This document shows positions 35,503 to 46,092 of a stretch of DNA of 64,000 nucleotides, piece by piece. The notes beneath the pieces were generated by a model. The model was not told where the DNA came from. It ran no database searches and saw nothing but the letters and a program-made list of their open reading frames with translations. The first letter of the stretch is position 1; each line of letters starts with the position of its first letter. The stretch is from positions 1 through 64,000 of the forward strand of contig JAJPHH010000139.1 in NCBI GenBank assembly GCA_021325385.1, given 5' to 3'. The position numbers and the translations under genes are program-made. The DNA is from Alphaproteobacteria bacterium (GTDB taxonomy: Bacteria > Pseudomonadota > Alphaproteobacteria > Rhizobiales > Beijerinckiaceae).

Positions 35503-36219
35503 ATGGCCGGAAGAACCTTTGTAATCGATTGCCCACGATGCAAAGCCAAGGTCGGCGTTGCCGAGCAGGGGCGAGTTGAGCAAATGGGTATCTACGATGG
35601 CGACCCCCACGGATTTCGTCTTTTGATTGGAGCATGCCCAGTGTGCTCAACGGCGGTGGCAGGGACGCAGGATCAGCTAGATTTTGCAGGATTTGACGCC
35701 GAAGAGGATCGCTGGTCCGACGTCGTGCGAGTGTATCCATCACCGCCCAAGGTGTATTCCAGTTTCCGAATTCCGGGAACGGTTTCCTCCTCACTCGCCG
35801 AGGCGGACAAGGCTATGCAAGCCGGTGCTCATATGGCGGCCTGCGTGATGTTCGGCCGCGCTCTTGAGGCAGTTTGCCGAGACATGCTTCGAGACGATGC
35901 CCCGGATTCACCCGAAAAACGGAAGAAGCATTTAATGCTAAGCAAAGGAATAAAGGAGCTTCGCGAGAAGAAAATTATTGACGATCGACTATATGATTGG
36001 AGCCAACATCTGCAGGCATTTCGAAATTTGGCTGCTCATCCCGACGAGGACTTCACGGCATCACGTCAGGATGTTGAGGACCTTCAAGCCTTCGTGCAAG
36101 CCATTGTTGAATACGTGTACGATCTTGCCGACCGGTATGCGGAGTTTAAGGCGAGAGTTGCCAGGCAGGAAAAGCGGAAACGCCCGCCCGAGGCCCAGGA
36201 GGAGATGGACGAGCCTTGA
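35503..36219 (+). CDS. zinc-ribbon DUF4145 (HEPN-like) protein
   Basis: A protein of about 238 residues. The N-terminal 50 residues carry a four-cysteine zinc ribbon (CPRC at 10-13, CPVC at 45-48). The C-terminal half is a DUF4145 helical domain (AGAHMAACVMFGRALEAVCRDML), ending with FRNLAAHPDEDF. Arg174 and His179 in RNLAAH make the R-x4-H motif typical of HEPN ribonuclease-type domains, to which DUF4145 is related. An RNA-cleaving, toxin- or defence-type role is therefore plausible but not shown. The start is uncertain: the ATG at 35503 follows GGGGAG too closely, and the ATG at 35431 is the alternative. It is less GC-rich than its surroundings, like the preceding DUF4238 gene. Confidence 0.75.
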   Translation: MAGRTFVIDCPRCKAKVGVAEQGRVEQMGIYDGDPHGFRLLIGACPVCSTAVAGTQDQLDFAGFDAEEDRWSDVVRVYPSPPKVYSSFRIPGTVSSSLAEADKAMQAGAHMAACVMFGRALEAVCRDMLRDDAPDSPEKRKKHLMLSKGIKELREKKIIDDRLYDWSQHLQAFRNLAAHPDEDFTASRQDVEDLQAFVQAIVEYVYDLADRYAEFKARVARQEKRKRPPEAQEEMDEP

Positions 36220-36605
36220 TCACCGTCGCCGCCAGCGCGGCGTGATAGCGGCCGATCGTAAGTGTCCTTCAAGCCGGGCAGGCCTTCAGCCCTCAATACT
36301 CTGTCAAGCTGATCTTCGGCACCCTTAAGCTCTACGACCGTCGAGCGAGGCTTCGCCGCCTCATCATCAGTTCGATGGCGTTTTGCCAAGCCGCGGCCTC
36401 GGGCCGCTCCTGAACACGCGCCGTCGGCGTCCGCTGATTCGCTAGGGCCTTATTCGTGCGTGACCCGGCAAGATTACGATTAACCACAGAGCGCAGGGCC
36501 AGCCATCGGCCGCGCGACGAGGACCGGTCGAGCCAAACAGCGGGAACAAACGGCTGACGAGGACGTTAGCAGACATTAAGGACGTCAGATTGCGCCGAAA
36601 ATTTG
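36220..36605. other. 386-base gap with a possible gene remnant on the minus strand
   Basis: No intact gene. On the minus strand between about 36420 and 36230 two overlapping frames give protein-like text (AAAWQNAIELMMRRR, and then VVELKGAEDQLDRVLRAEGL) without a usable start codon. This would fit a frameshifted remnant of a lost gene between the accessory pair and glgE. The rest is unremarkable and should hold the glgE promoter. Confidence 0.35.
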
Positions 36606-39600
36606 ATGCGCCGAGTCTATTCGATACCCTCGTCAGCGCTGCAGAGTACTGGAGACTGGCTCTCGATCCTATCGTCGTGCGCGGGGCTCGGTTTCGACAC
36701 TATTCTCCTTTCTCTCTCCAGTCAGAACATATTCGACGACCGACTCGCGCAGGGCTTGGTCTTGACCGACGCGGTCGCGCTCGCAACCGAGCGATCGCTG
36801 CAGGTTCTCGTTGAGGCGCCCGTCTCGTTCGCGCTCGCCGGAACGCCGGAAGCCGCCCGGCTTGGTCTTTCGGAACGAGCAAACCTGGCGCGTGACCCTC
36901 GCATTTCGCCTGCGCAGCGGTGTAGGCTCGCCGTACCTTTTTCCGATGACGCGATAGCGCGCCCGTGGCTCGAGGCGCTCCACAGCCGTCTGGTCGCGCT
37001 CGGAGGAATTGGCGTCGCCGGCTTCTGCTTTCAGCCAAGCCCGGAGGTCCCGCATTGGGCTTGGGGAGTTTTGTCCGGCCTCAATGCGGAAAGCGGCCGC
37101 GCAAAGCGTCCCGCCATCCCGCTTTGGGCGAACTTAACGCGCCTCGCCGACGCCTCGCATTTCGAGTCGGCTGGATTCGTCGGCGCCTTTGTTCCGGTCG
37201 CCAGCGTTTTCGACCCGGGACAATTCATGTCGCTTGGGCGCGCGGCGCGAGCGTTTCACCAAGTTATCCTTTCTCTGGATTGGCCCCCGCGGCGGAGCGA
37301 CGGCGAGGATTGGGATGAGGATTCGGCGGTAAGAAGGTCGAAGCTCCGTCTCTGGCTGTCGGCCGCGCTTGGCGATGGGATTGCGACGCCCCTGGGCTTC
37401 GAATATGGCCTTGAGCTACAGCCAAAGTGGAAGCGGCGCTTCGCCAAAAGCTGGGCTGAGCTCTCGAGCTATCGTTCGTTTGACTTGAGCGACGACGTCT
37501 TGGCGGCGAACGCCTTCATCGCCGATCAGAACAAGCAATTCGCTGAAGCCGCCGTAGCGCCGATTTGGCCCCGCTCCGCTAAAGTCGTCGCCGCTTTGCG
37601 ACGCTCCAATAATGGGGCGCATGTCCGCCTTGTCCTCGCCAATTCCGCCATCGATCATGAAGTATCCGTGCCTGCAGCGTCTGTTTCGCGGGAAATCGGA
37701 GAATTTCTGCCATTGAGGGACGCGCTCCATGTCGGGCCCGACCTCATGCCGGATGACACGATCACACTTCGGCCCGCCGAAGTTCGGATTCTCGATGGTC
37801 GCAAGCGAGCGACTATCCGGCTCTCCTCAAGCGAACCTTCTCCCGACCCCGTTTCGGCGGTCGCCGCTCCCCGCCTCGTAATCGAGGCTGTTTCGCCTTG
37901 CGTGGATAGTGGCCGTTATCCGGTCAAGCGCATTGTCGGCGAAGCCGTTCACATCGAAGCGGACGCCTATGGCGACGGACACGATCCGATCGCCGTCGCT
38001 CTCCTCTGGCGACCGGGGGATGAGACGTCGTGGCGCGAAAAACGAATGACCGCGATCGGCAACGACCGCTGGGCCGCCGAGTTTTCCCTCGATCGGGTGG
38101 GCCGCTACTTCTTTACGATCGAGGCGTGGCGCGACGAATTCGCCATTTACCAGTCCGAACTTTTGAAGAAGAGCAATGCCGGCCTGCCGATCGTCGTGGA
38201 GTTGGAAGAAGGGCGGCGCATTCTTCTCAACGCCGTCGAGGGTCCCATGGGCGAGGCCGCGGCGCGCCTCAGGAACATCATTTCCAGCTTCGACGAAGCG
38301 GACAATTCCCGGCGGCTTGCCCTTTTGCTTTCGTCCGAAACGGCCGCCGCCTTCGCCGCCGTCGATCGACGCCCTTTCAAATTGCGCCTCGAGCCGCCGA
38401 TCGCGATTGACGCCGAAAGGAAGAAGGCGGAGTTCGCCAGCTGGTACGAACTCTTTCCCCGCTCGCAAAGCGGCGATCCCAACCGCCATGGCGGTTTCGA
38501 CGATGTCGCGCGCCGGCTTCCGGCAATCCGAGACATGGGATTTGACGTCGTCTATTTCCCGCCCATCCACCCGATCGGCAAAACCAACCGCAAGGGGCGC
38601 AACAACGCTCTGATCGCGGGACCGGACGACCCCGGAAGCCCCTATGCGATCGGTTCAGACGAAGGCGGGCACAAAGCCATTCACCCGGCGCTTGGCACGC
38701 TTGGGAATTTCCGCCGCCTTGTCGCGGCGGCTGAACGATTGGGGATCGAAATTGCCTTGGATTTCGCCATCCAGGCTTCCCCCGATCACCCCTGGCTCAA
38801 ACAGCGCCCGGAATGGTTCACGTGGCGGCCGGACGGTTCGCTCCGTTATGCCGAGAATCCGCCGAAGAAATACGAAGACATCGTCAATGTCGATTTCTAC
38901 GCCGAAGGCGCGACGCCTTCATTGTGGATCGAATTGCGCGATACTTTGCTCTTCTGGATCGATCAGGGCGTCAAACTCTTCCGAGTCGACAATCCGCATA
39001 CGAAGCCCTTTCCTTTCTGGGACTGGGTCATCGACGACATAAGGCGAGGCAATCCGGACGTCATCTTCCTCTCGGAGGCCTTCACTCGGCCGAAGGTCAT
39101 GTACCGGCTAGCGAAAGGCGGCTTTTCCCAAAGCTATACCTATTTCACCTGGCGCAACACGAAAGCGGAGCTGACCGCCTACTTGACGGAGCTCGTCTCC
39201 GATCCCGTGAAGCAATTCTTTCGACCGCATTTCTTCGTCAATACGCCCGACATCAACCCGGATTTTTTGCAGAATGCGCCGCGTCCGGCCTTTCTCATTC
39301 GCGCCGCGCTCGCCGCGACCCTTTCCGGACTTTGGGGCATGTATAACGGGTTCGAGCTCTGCGAAGGCCGCCCGGACGCTCAGAAAAAAGAATATGCAGA
39401 CAGCGAAAAATACGAAATCCGCGCTTGGGACTGGAGCCGCCCCGGGAATATCATTGCCGAAATCGCCGCCCTCAACCGCATTCGACGCGAGAACCCCTGC
39501 CTCCACTCCCATCTTGGCCTCACATTCCTCAACGCATGGAACGACAACATCCTCTTCTTCGAAAAGGCGACAATCGGTCGTGAAAACGTTTGCGCCATTG

Positions 39601-39794
39601 CGGTCAACCTCGATCCCTATGCGGCGCACGAGGCGGATATTGAAATACCGTTGTGGAAATTCGGCCTACCCGACCACGGCAACCTGCAGGTCGAAGATCT
39701 GGTGCGCGGCTCGCGGTTCACTTGGACCGGCAAATATCAACGCGTCCGGCTTGACCCGCGCGAGTCGCCCTACTCGATTTGGCGGCTTAGCTGA
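36606..39794 (+). CDS. glgE: alpha-1,4-glucan:maltose-1-phosphate maltosyltransferase GlgE with long N-terminal extension
   Basis: A 1062-residue GH13 enzyme that transfers maltose from maltose 1-phosphate to growing alpha-1,4-glucan. The C-terminal 650 residues match GlgE. There is a DUF3416-type domain (PRLVIEAVSPCVDSGRYPVKRIVGE onward), FASWYELFPRS and VVYFPPIHPIGKTNRKG. The nucleophile is Asp795 in LFRVDNPHTKPFPFW and the acid/base Glu824 in FLSEAFTRPKVMY. The N-terminal 400 residues are extra compared with the roughly 670-residue actinobacterial enzyme and read like a degenerate GH13 barrel (AGLGFDTILLSLSSQNIF). The ATG at 36606 is preferred to a TTG just before it. treS-mak and glgB follow. 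Confidence 0.92.
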   Translation: MRRVYSIPSSALQSTGDWLSILSSCAGLGFDTILLSLSSQNIFDDRLAQGLVLTDAVALATERSLQVLVEAPVSFALAGTPEAARLGLSERANLARDPRISPAQRCRLAVPFSDDAIARPWLEALHSRLVALGGIGVAGFCFQPSPEVPHWAWGVLSGLNAESGRAKRPAIPLWANLTRLADASHFESAGFVGAFVPVASVFDPGQFMSLGRAARAFHQVILSLDWPPRRSDGEDWDEDSAVRRSKLRLWLSAALGDGIATPLGFEYGLELQPKWKRRFAKSWAELSSYRSFDLSDDVLAANAFIADQNKQFAEAAVAPIWPRSAKVVAALRRSNNGAHVRLVLANSAIDHEVSVPAASVSREIGEFLPLRDALHVGPDLMPDDTITLRPAEVRILDGRKRATIRLSSSEPSPDPVSAVAAPRLVIEAVSPCVDSGRYPVKRIVGEAVHIEADAYGDGHDPIAVALLWRPGDETSWREKRMTAIGNDRWAAEFSLDRVGRYFFTIEAWRDEFAIYQSELLKKSNAGLPIVVELEEGRRILLNAVEGPMGEAAARLRNIISSFDEADNSRRLALLLSSETAAAFAAVDRRPFKLRLEPPIAIDAERKKAEFASWYELFPRSQSGDPNRHGGFDDVARRLPAIRDMGFDVVYFPPIHPIGKTNRKGRNNALIAGPDDPGSPYAIGSDEGGHKAIHPALGTLGNFRRLVAAAERLGIEIALDFAIQASPDHPWLKQRPEWFTWRPDGSLRYAENPPKKYEDIVNVDFYAEGATPSLWIELRDTLLFWIDQGVKLFRVDNPHTKPFPFWDWVIDDIRRGNPDVIFLSEAFTRPKVMYRLAKGGFSQSYTYFTWRNTKAELTAYLTELVSDPVKQFFRPHFFVNTPDINPDFLQNAPRPAFLIRAALAATLSGLWGMYNGFELCEGRPDAQKKEYADSEKYEIRAWDWSRPGNIIAEIAALNRIRRENPCLHSHLGLTFLNAWNDNILFFEKATIGRENVCAIAVNLDPYAAHEADIEIPLWKFGLPDHGNLQVEDLVRGSRFTWTGKYQRVRLDPRESPYSIWRLS

Positions 39795-39806
39795 AGGCCG
39801 CGCGTC

Positions 39807-42800
39807 ATGGCAAGGCGTCCAAAATCTCAATTGGCGAAGGACCCTCTCTGGTACAAGGACGCGGTCATCTATCAACTACACGTCAAATCTTTCTTTGACG
39901 CCAATAATGACGGGATTGGCGATTTCGCCGGCTTGAACAGCAAGCTTGACTATATATCGAGCCTTGGGGTCAACGCCGTCTGGCTTCTGCCTTTCTATCC
40001 CTCGCCTCGGCGAGACGACGGCTACGACATCGCCGAATATAGAGATATCAGCGCGGATTACGGCACGATTTCCGAGTTCAAGGACTTCATCGCCGCAGCC
40101 CACGCACGCGGCATTCGTGTCATTACCGAGCTCGTGATCAATCATACTTCCGATCAACATCCCTGGTTTCAGAGGGCGCGACGCAAACCCGCCAATTCGA
40201 CCGCCAGGAATTACTACGTGTGGTCGGACACGGACAAGCGATATGAGGGGACGCGGGTCATCTTCTTGGACACAGAGAAGTCGAACTGGACGTGGGATCC
40301 TGTCGCCGGCGCCTATTTCTGGCACCGCTTCTACTCCCATCAGCCGGACCTGAATTTCGACAATCCGCGCGTGCTGAAAGAGGTCATCGGCGTGATGCGT
40401 TTTTGGCTCGACATGGGGGTCGACGGGCTTCGTTTGGACGCGATCCCGTATCTCATCGAACGAGAGGGGACGTCGAACGAGAATCTCCCTGAAACGCACA
40501 AGATCCTGAAGATAATCCGGGCGGAGCTCGACCGGCGCTATGACGACAAGATGCTGCTCGCGGAGGCCAATCAGTGGCCGGAGGACACGCAGGCCTATTT
40601 CGGCGAGGGCGACGAATGTCACATGGCGTTTCATTTTCCGCTGATGCCGCGCATGTATATGGCCATCGCCAAGGAGGATCGCTTCCCGATTACCGACATC
40701 CTGCGGCAGACGCCGGAAATTCCGGCCAACGCCCAATGGGCGATCTTCCTGCGAAATCATGACGAGCTCACCCTTGAAATGGTCACCGACGCCGAGCGGG
40801 ACTATCTTTGGAACGCCTACGCTTCCGACCGGCGCGCGCGCCTCAACCTCGGCATAAGACGTCGGCTCGCGCCGCTTCTCCAACGCGACAGGCGGCGCAT
40901 CGAACTGATGAACGGCCTCCTCCTGTCGATGCCTGGCACGCCGGTCATCTATTACGGCGACGAAATCGGCATGGGCGACAACATCCATCTCGGCGATCGC
41001 GACGGCGTGCGAACGCCGATGCAGTGGACCGAGGACCGCAACGGCGGCTTTTCGCGCGCCGATCCGTCGGCAATGGTTCTCCCGCCGATCATGGATCCGC
41101 TCTACGGCTATGAGGCCGTCAATGTCGAGGCGCAGGCGAGAGACCCGCACTCGCTGCTCAATTGGATGCGCCGGATGCTGCTCCTGCGGCGCAACCACAA
41201 AGTGTTCGGGCGCGGCAAGTTCCAGTTCATCTACCCGCGAAACAGGCGTATTCTCGCCTATCTGAGAGAATATGAAGAAGAGGTCGTACTCTGCGTCGCC
41301 AACCTCGCGCGCACGCCGCAGGCGGTCGAGCTCGATCTTTCAAGCTATGCCGGGCGAATACCGATCGAAATGACCGGACCATCGCCTTTTCCGCCGATCG
41401 GCCAACTCACTTATATGCTCACCCTCGCGCCTTATGGGTTCTATTGGTTCGAATTGAAGGCCTCCAGCGCCGAGGCGCCGAGCTGGCGCGACGAGCCGCC
41501 AGAGCAGATGCCTGATCTGCAGACCCTGGTCGTGCGCGAGAGCCTACGCGAGCTGCTCGGCGAGCGTCACTCCGCAACCATTCTGCGCGATCTTTTGCCG
41601 TCTTACCTCCAGAGACGGCGTTGGTTCGCATCGAAGAACGAGACGATTTCAAGCGTCCGCATCGCCTATGCGGCGCAACCGCCGTCACATCGGGAAATCA
41701 TGCTTACGGAGATCGAGGTCCGCTTGCGCGATCGCGAGGAGCGCTACCTTGTTCCAGCGGGCATCGCCTGGGAAGGGGCGAGCCCGCAGCCATTGGCTCA
41801 GCAACTCGCCATGGCTCGCGTGAGGCGCGGGCGTCGGGTCGGCTTCATAACCGACGCATTCGCTCTCGAAGCCCTGCCGCGCGCCATCATGGCGTGGCTG
41901 CGCGAGCGCGCCGTTTTTGAAACGCCTGACGGCGCGATCCGCTGCTTGGCTGAGCCCGGCCTCGACGCCTTGCCGGATATGAGCGACGCCGCAGTGCGCT
42001 GGCTCTCGGCGGAGCAATCGAACAGCTCGCTCATAATCGGCAACGCCGCGATGATCAAGCTGATCAGACGCGTTTCGCCCGGCATACATCCTGAAGCCGA
42101 AATGACCCGCCGGCTGACGCTGAGCGGCTTCGCCCACGCTCCCCAGCTCCTCGGCGAGATCGTGCGCTTCGATCAGCGCGACGTCCCCCATACCCTCTTC
42201 ATCATCCAAGGCAACATCCCGAATCAGGGCGACGCCTGGACCTGGACCCTCGACAATCTTCGCCGCGCTCTTGAAGATGCGGCCCTGGAGAATGAGGGCG
42301 GCGAGCCCGCCTCGCATCCGTTCCGGCTGCTCGACGAATTCGCGGCTCTGACCGGCAAGAGGCTCGGCGAACTTCACGTAACCCTCGCCGCCGAGACGGA
42401 CGACAGCGCCTTCTCGCCAGTCGTCATCGACGAGGCTTTGGCGTCAACATGGGCGCAAGGCGCGGCGGATCAGATCGAACGCTGCTTGCGCGATCTGGAG
42501 CGCGAGAAGCGCAATCTCGATTCGACGCATCAGGCTTTGGCGGATTCCGTACTCGCTCGCAAAGCGGACCTCATCGCGAGTTTGCCTGGCCTGGCCGCCT
42601 CGGGCCTTGGCGGGCTCGCGATTCGCGTTCACGGCGATTTTCACCTCGGTCAGATTTTGATCTCCCAGTCCGACGTCTACATCATCGACTTCGAGGGGGA
42701 GCCCTTGCGATCCCTCGATCAACGTCGGATCAAAACGACGCCTTTGCGCGATGTCGCCGGCTTCTTGCGCTCGCTCGACTACGCCGCGGCCTCCTTGGCT

Positions 42801-43097
42801 TTGCCTATGAACGACGTAAGCCCGCAGCCTGTCCGAGAGCGTCGAGCGGAACTGCTCGCGCGGTTCCGGCGCGAGGCGTTTGCGGCGTTCTTGAAATCGT
42901 ACTGGCAAGCTGTCAGAGCCGCCCCTCGACTCGGCCTATCGCCCTCCCGAGGGCCGCTTCTCAGCCTCATGCTGCTCGAGAAAGCGAGTTATGAAATCAG
43001 CTACGAAGCCGCCAACCGGCCGAACTGGCTGGCGATTCCGCTTCGCGGCTTCGCGACAATCATTAACCGTCTCGACATGGGGGGTCGCCGCTCATGA
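39807..43097 (+). CDS. treS: trehalose synthase-maltokinase fusion (TreS-Mak)
   Basis: A 1096-residue bifunctional protein. Residues 1-550 are trehalose synthase (GH13), interconverting trehalose and maltose: [20 protein letters not shown] start, nucleophile Asp211 in [10 protein letters not shown], acid/base Glu253 in LLAEANQWP, and Asp319 in RNHDELT. The C-terminal 500 residues are a maltokinase with the kinase-like [25 protein letters not shown], which phosphorylates maltose with ATP to maltose 1-phosphate, the GlgE donor. The fusion is common outside actinobacteria. It starts 12 bases after glgE and overlaps glgB by four bases. Confidence 0.95.
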   Translation: MARRPKSQLAKDPLWYKDAVIYQLHVKSFFDANNDGIGDFAGLNSKLDYISSLGVNAVWLLPFYPSPRRDDGYDIAEYRDISADYGTISEFKDFIAAAHARGIRVITELVINHTSDQHPWFQRARRKPANSTARNYYVWSDTDKRYEGTRVIFLDTEKSNWTWDPVAGAYFWHRFYSHQPDLNFDNPRVLKEVIGVMRFWLDMGVDGLRLDAIPYLIEREGTSNENLPETHKILKIIRAELDRRYDDKMLLAEANQWPEDTQAYFGEGDECHMAFHFPLMPRMYMAIAKEDRFPITDILRQTPEIPANAQWAIFLRNHDELTLEMVTDAERDYLWNAYASDRRARLNLGIRRRLAPLLQRDRRRIELMNGLLLSMPGTPVIYYGDEIGMGDNIHLGDRDGVRTPMQWTEDRNGGFSRADPSAMVLPPIMDPLYGYEAVNVEAQARDPHSLLNWMRRMLLLRRNHKVFGRGKFQFIYPRNRRILAYLREYEEEVVLCVANLARTPQAVELDLSSYAGRIPIEMTGPSPFPPIGQLTYMLTLAPYGFYWFELKASSAEAPSWRDEPPEQMPDLQTLVVRESLRELLGERHSATILRDLLPSYLQRRRWFASKNETISSVRIAYAAQPPSHREIMLTEIEVRLRDREERYLVPAGIAWEGASPQPLAQQLAMARVRRGRRVGFITDAFALEALPRAIMAWLRERAVFETPDGAIRCLAEPGLDALPDMSDAAVRWLSAEQSNSSLIIGNAAMIKLIRRVSPGIHPEAEMTRRLTLSGFAHAPQLLGEIVRFDQRDVPHTLFIIQGNIPNQGDAWTWTLDNLRRALEDAALENEGGEPASHPFRLLDEFAALTGKRLGELHVTLAAETDDSAFSPVVIDEALASTWAQGAADQIERCLRDLEREKRNLDSTHQALADSVLARKADLIASLPGLAASGLGGLAIRVHGDFHLGQILISQSDVYIIDFEGEPLRSLDQRRIKTTPLRDVAGFLRSLDYAAASLALPMNDVSPQPVRERRAELLARFRREAFAAFLKSYWQAVRAAPRLGLSPSRGPLLSLMLLEKASYEISYEAANRPNWLAIPLRGFATIINRLDMGGRRS

Positions 43098-45298
43098 CGA
43101 TTGGCCAGGATTGCCTCGCCGGGATCAGCGCCGAGGCGGTGCAGGCGCTCGTCGACGGGCGTCATGGCGATCCGTTCTCCATTCTCGGCCCGCACCAATG
43201 CGGACCAATGTCGGTTGTTCGCGCTCTGGCGCCCGGCGCACAGAAGATCGAGGTCGTGGCGAGAGAGGATTCTAGTTTCTTGGGCCGCCTGGAGCTCGCC
43301 CATCCCGGCGGCTTATTCGCCGGCCCGGTGAGCAGCGGCCGGCCCTATCGGCTCGTCATCCAATGGCCGCTGGCCGTGCAGAAAACAGAGGACCCTTACA
43401 GTTTCGGCCTTCTCCTTGGCGAGCTCGATCTTCATTTGATCTCGGAAGGCACGCATTACGAACTCGCGCGCTGCCTCGGCGCGCAGACAATGACGATCGG
43501 CGGCGTGTCGGGGGTGCGATTCGCGGTTTGGGCGCCGAACGCGAGAAGGGTCTCGGTGGTTGGCGGCTTTAACAGCTGGGATGGCCGGCGTCACCCGATG
43601 CGTCTGCGCCGCGAGGCCGGCGTCTGGGAGCTGTTTATTCCGCGAATTCGCGCCGGCGCGCTCTATAAGTACGAATTGCTCGGCCCCGGCGGAGCGCTGC
43701 TCCCGCAAAAGGCCGATCCTGTGGCACGGGCAAGCGAGGCTTCGCCAGGCACCGCCTCCATTGTCGCTTCGAGCGAGCCTTTCGTCTGGACGGATCAGGA
43801 TTGGATCGCAAAGAGAAGCGAGCGCCAGAGGCTCGATAGGCCTATCTCGATATACGAAGTTCACGCGGGATCCTGGCTGCGAATCGTCGAAGAGGAGTTT
43901 CGAAGCCTTACCTGGTCCGAGATGGGCGAACGGCTCGTGCCCTATTTGGTCGAGATGGGATTCACCCATCTCGAATTCTTGCCTATTGCCGAATATCCGT
44001 TCGGCGGCTCCTGGGGCTACCAGCCTCTTGGGCTTTTCAGCCCCACTGGCCGCTACGGACGAGCCGACGAATTCGCGGCGCTGATCGATATTTGCCATGA
44101 GGCGGGCATTGGCGTGATCGTCGATTGGGTGCCGGCCCATTTTCCCACTGACGTCTGGGGCCTCGCCCGTTTCGACGGAACTGCGCTCTATGAGCACCAA
44201 GACCCGCGCGAGGGGTTTCACAAGGACTGGAACACGCTGATCTACAATCTCGGACGCAACGAGGTGAAAGGATTCCTCATCGCCAGCGCGCTCGAATGGA
44301 TCGAACATTATCATGTCGACGCCCTACGCGTCGATGCTGTCGCTTCGATGCTTTATCGTGATTACAGCCGCAATCCAGGCGAGTGGATCCCCAACCGCTA
44401 CGGCGGGCGAGAGAACCTCGAGGCGATAGAGTTCTTCAAGCACTTGAACAGCATCATCCATCAGCGCAATCCCGGCGTTCTCATGATCGCCGAGGAATCG
44501 ACCGCGTGGCCGAAAGTGACGGCGCCGCCGTCTGAAGGCGGGCTCGGCTTTTCATTGAAATGGAATATGGGCTGGATGCACGACACGCTCCATTACATGT
44601 CGAAGGATCCCGTCTACCGCTCCTACGAACATCATTCGATGACTTTCGGCATGGTCTATGCCTATTCCGAGCGCTTCGTACTGCCGCTGTCCCATGACGA
44701 AGTGGTGCATGGAAAAGGATCGCTCATTCAGAAGATGCCGGGGGATTATTGGCAGCGCTTCGCGAATCTTCGCGCCTATCTGGGTTGGATGTGGACTTTC
44801 CCCGGCAAAAAACTGCTCTTCATGGGCGGCGAAATCGCGCAGTGGAGCGAATGGAGGAGCGACGGCTCGATCGAATGGGATTTGCTCGATTTTCCGCTCC
44901 ACCGCGGCGTCCAGACGCTGGTCTGCGATCTGAACGCCATTTACCGGGAGCGGCCGGCGCTCCACGCGTCGGATGACGACCCCGCTGGTTTCCAATGGGC
45001 CGTCGCCGATGACCGGACGAATTCCGTCTACGCCTTTTTGCGCCGCGCCGGCGACAGCTCGGTCGTTCTCGTCGCGAGCAACATGACGCCGGTTCCGCGC
45101 TATAACTATCGCATCCGGGTCGATCGGGAGGGCGGCTGGCGCGAATTGCTGAATTCCGACTCTTCCCATTACGGCGGCGGAAATCTCGGCAATGGCGGCC
45201 GGATCGTCGCCTATCCGACGCATAGCGGCGCGGAGCTCAGCCTGACGCTGCCTCCTTTGGCGACGCTCATCCTCGCGCCGGACGAGAGCCGTTTCTGA
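43094..45298 (+). CDS. glgB: 1,4-alpha-glucan branching enzyme
   Basis: A 734-residue GH13/CBM48 enzyme that adds alpha-1,6 branches to linear glucan made by GlgE. The N-terminal CBM48-like modules ([10 protein letters not shown] and [22 protein letters not shown]) precede the barrel. The nucleophile is Asp414 in [15 protein letters not shown] and the acid/base Glu467 in [10 protein letters not shown], with a C-terminal beta domain. It is the third gene of the GlgE operon and overlaps treS-mak by ATGA. It converges with the TetR gene of the next region. Confidence 0.95.
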   Translation: MTIGQDCLAGISAEAVQALVDGRHGDPFSILGPHQCGPMSVVRALAPGAQKIEVVAREDSSFLGRLELAHPGGLFAGPVSSGRPYRLVIQWPLAVQKTEDPYSFGLLLGELDLHLISEGTHYELARCLGAQTMTIGGVSGVRFAVWAPNARRVSVVGGFNSWDGRRHPMRLRREAGVWELFIPRIRAGALYKYELLGPGGALLPQKADPVARASEASPGTASIVASSEPFVWTDQDWIAKRSERQRLDRPISIYEVHAGSWLRIVEEEFRSLTWSEMGERLVPYLVEMGFTHLEFLPIAEYPFGGSWGYQPLGLFSPTGRYGRADEFAALIDICHEAGIGVIVDWVPAHFPTDVWGLARFDGTALYEHQDPREGFHKDWNTLIYNLGRNEVKGFLIASALEWIEHYHVDALRVDAVASMLYRDYSRNPGEWIPNRYGGRENLEAIEFFKHLNSIIHQRNPGVLMIAEESTAWPKVTAPPSEGGLGFSLKWNMGWMHDTLHYMSKDPVYRSYEHHSMTFGMVYAYSERFVLPLSHDEVVHGKGSLIQKMPGDYWQRFANLRAYLGWMWTFPGKKLLFMGGEIAQWSEWRSDGSIEWDLLDFPLHRGVQTLVCDLNAIYRERPALHASDDDPAGFQWAVADDRTNSVYAFLRRAGDSSVVLVASNMTPVPRYNYRIRVDREGGWRELLNSDSSHYGGGNLGNGGRIVAYPTHSGAELSLTLPPLATLILAPDESRF

Positions 45299-45329
45299 GC
45301 GCCATGACGCCGACTTCCCTTGGAGCAAA

Positions 45330-46082
45330 TCAGCCGGGATCGATCGGCGCGCCGGGCGACGTCCGCCTCACGCCGCCGAAAGCCGGCGCGGAAACGCGGG
45401 CGAACCGGTCCTCGACATAGGTTCGAAATTCCGCGATGTCTTCCGGCTCCGGCTCGCAGCCGGTACTGCTGCGTAAATAAGCCGGAACGTGCGAAAGGCG
45501 ACTCTCCATCGGCTCGCGCAAGTCAAGCGCATAGTACCCGATCTGCGTGAAATAAAGGACGCGAGCGCGGATGAAGGCGTCCTCGGCTTCATAGCCGTGC
45601 CGCCGGAACATCTCGCAGATCGCCGCGACCCGCTCTTCGTCCGCCTGGCGAATGATTTTTCTGACTTTCTTCGACAGCATCGCCCAGGATCGAATGGCGA
45701 AGTCCAGGCGGGGGTCGAAAAGGGAATCGTCGACCCAACATTTGAAAATATTGATCACGCCGCGCGTGACGTTCGCGGCGGGGAGACGGGCATGTTCGAC
45801 GACGAAACGGGTGTTCTTCTCGCGCCAATACGCCAGCAGCTGATCGAGGAGGTCGGCGCGACTTTTGAAATACCAATAGAAGCTCGATCGCGAGACGCCG
45901 AGCTTTTGGCTCAGCGTCAAGACGCGCACGCTGTCGACCCCGTCCGAGATCAGCGCGCCGAGAGCGGCGTTCAGCCAATCACCTCGCGTCGCTTTGACAT
46001 TTCCTGCGATGGCCGGCTTGGTGGGCGTTCGTTTAAGGCGCGGGTCGGACGGCCGTTTTGGGCGGGCGCGGTTCCGGATCAT
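45330..46082 (-). CDS. TetR family transcriptional regulator of the sarcosine oxidase operon
   Basis: A 250-residue regulator. After a basic leader, the TetR helix-turn-helix runs through WLNAALGALISDGVDSVRVL and LSQKLGVSRSSFYWYFKSRADLLDQLL. The rest is the helical ligand-binding domain. AAGGACGAG upstream of the ATG at 46082 supports this start, ten bases after soxG; the track's longer form runs into soxG. It is the last gene of the minus-strand operon. Two TGTACA-type palindromes 7.4 kb away at the operon promoter (53502, 53563) have the size and symmetry of TetR sites, which suggests feedback control; that link is inferred. Confidence 0.85.
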   Translation of the reverse strand: MIRNRARPKRPSDPRLKRTPTKPAIAGNVKATRGDWLNAALGALISDGVDSVRVLTLSQKLGVSRSSFYWYFKSRADLLDQLLAYWREKNTRFVVEHARLPAANVTRGVINIFKCWVDDSLFDPRLDFAIRSWAMLSKKVRKIIRQADEERVAAICEMFRRHGYEAEDAFIRARVLYFTQIGYYALDLREPMESRLSHVPAYLRSSTGCEPEPEDIAEFRTYVEDRFARVSAPAFGGVRRTSPGAPIDPG

Positions 46083-46092
46083 CGCTCGTCCT

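Noticed and set aside
34110-36605. Integrated element with direct attachment repeats at the tRNA
   Set aside because: No second copy of the tRNA 3' end and no recombinase were found in the window, so an intact island cannot be claimed.
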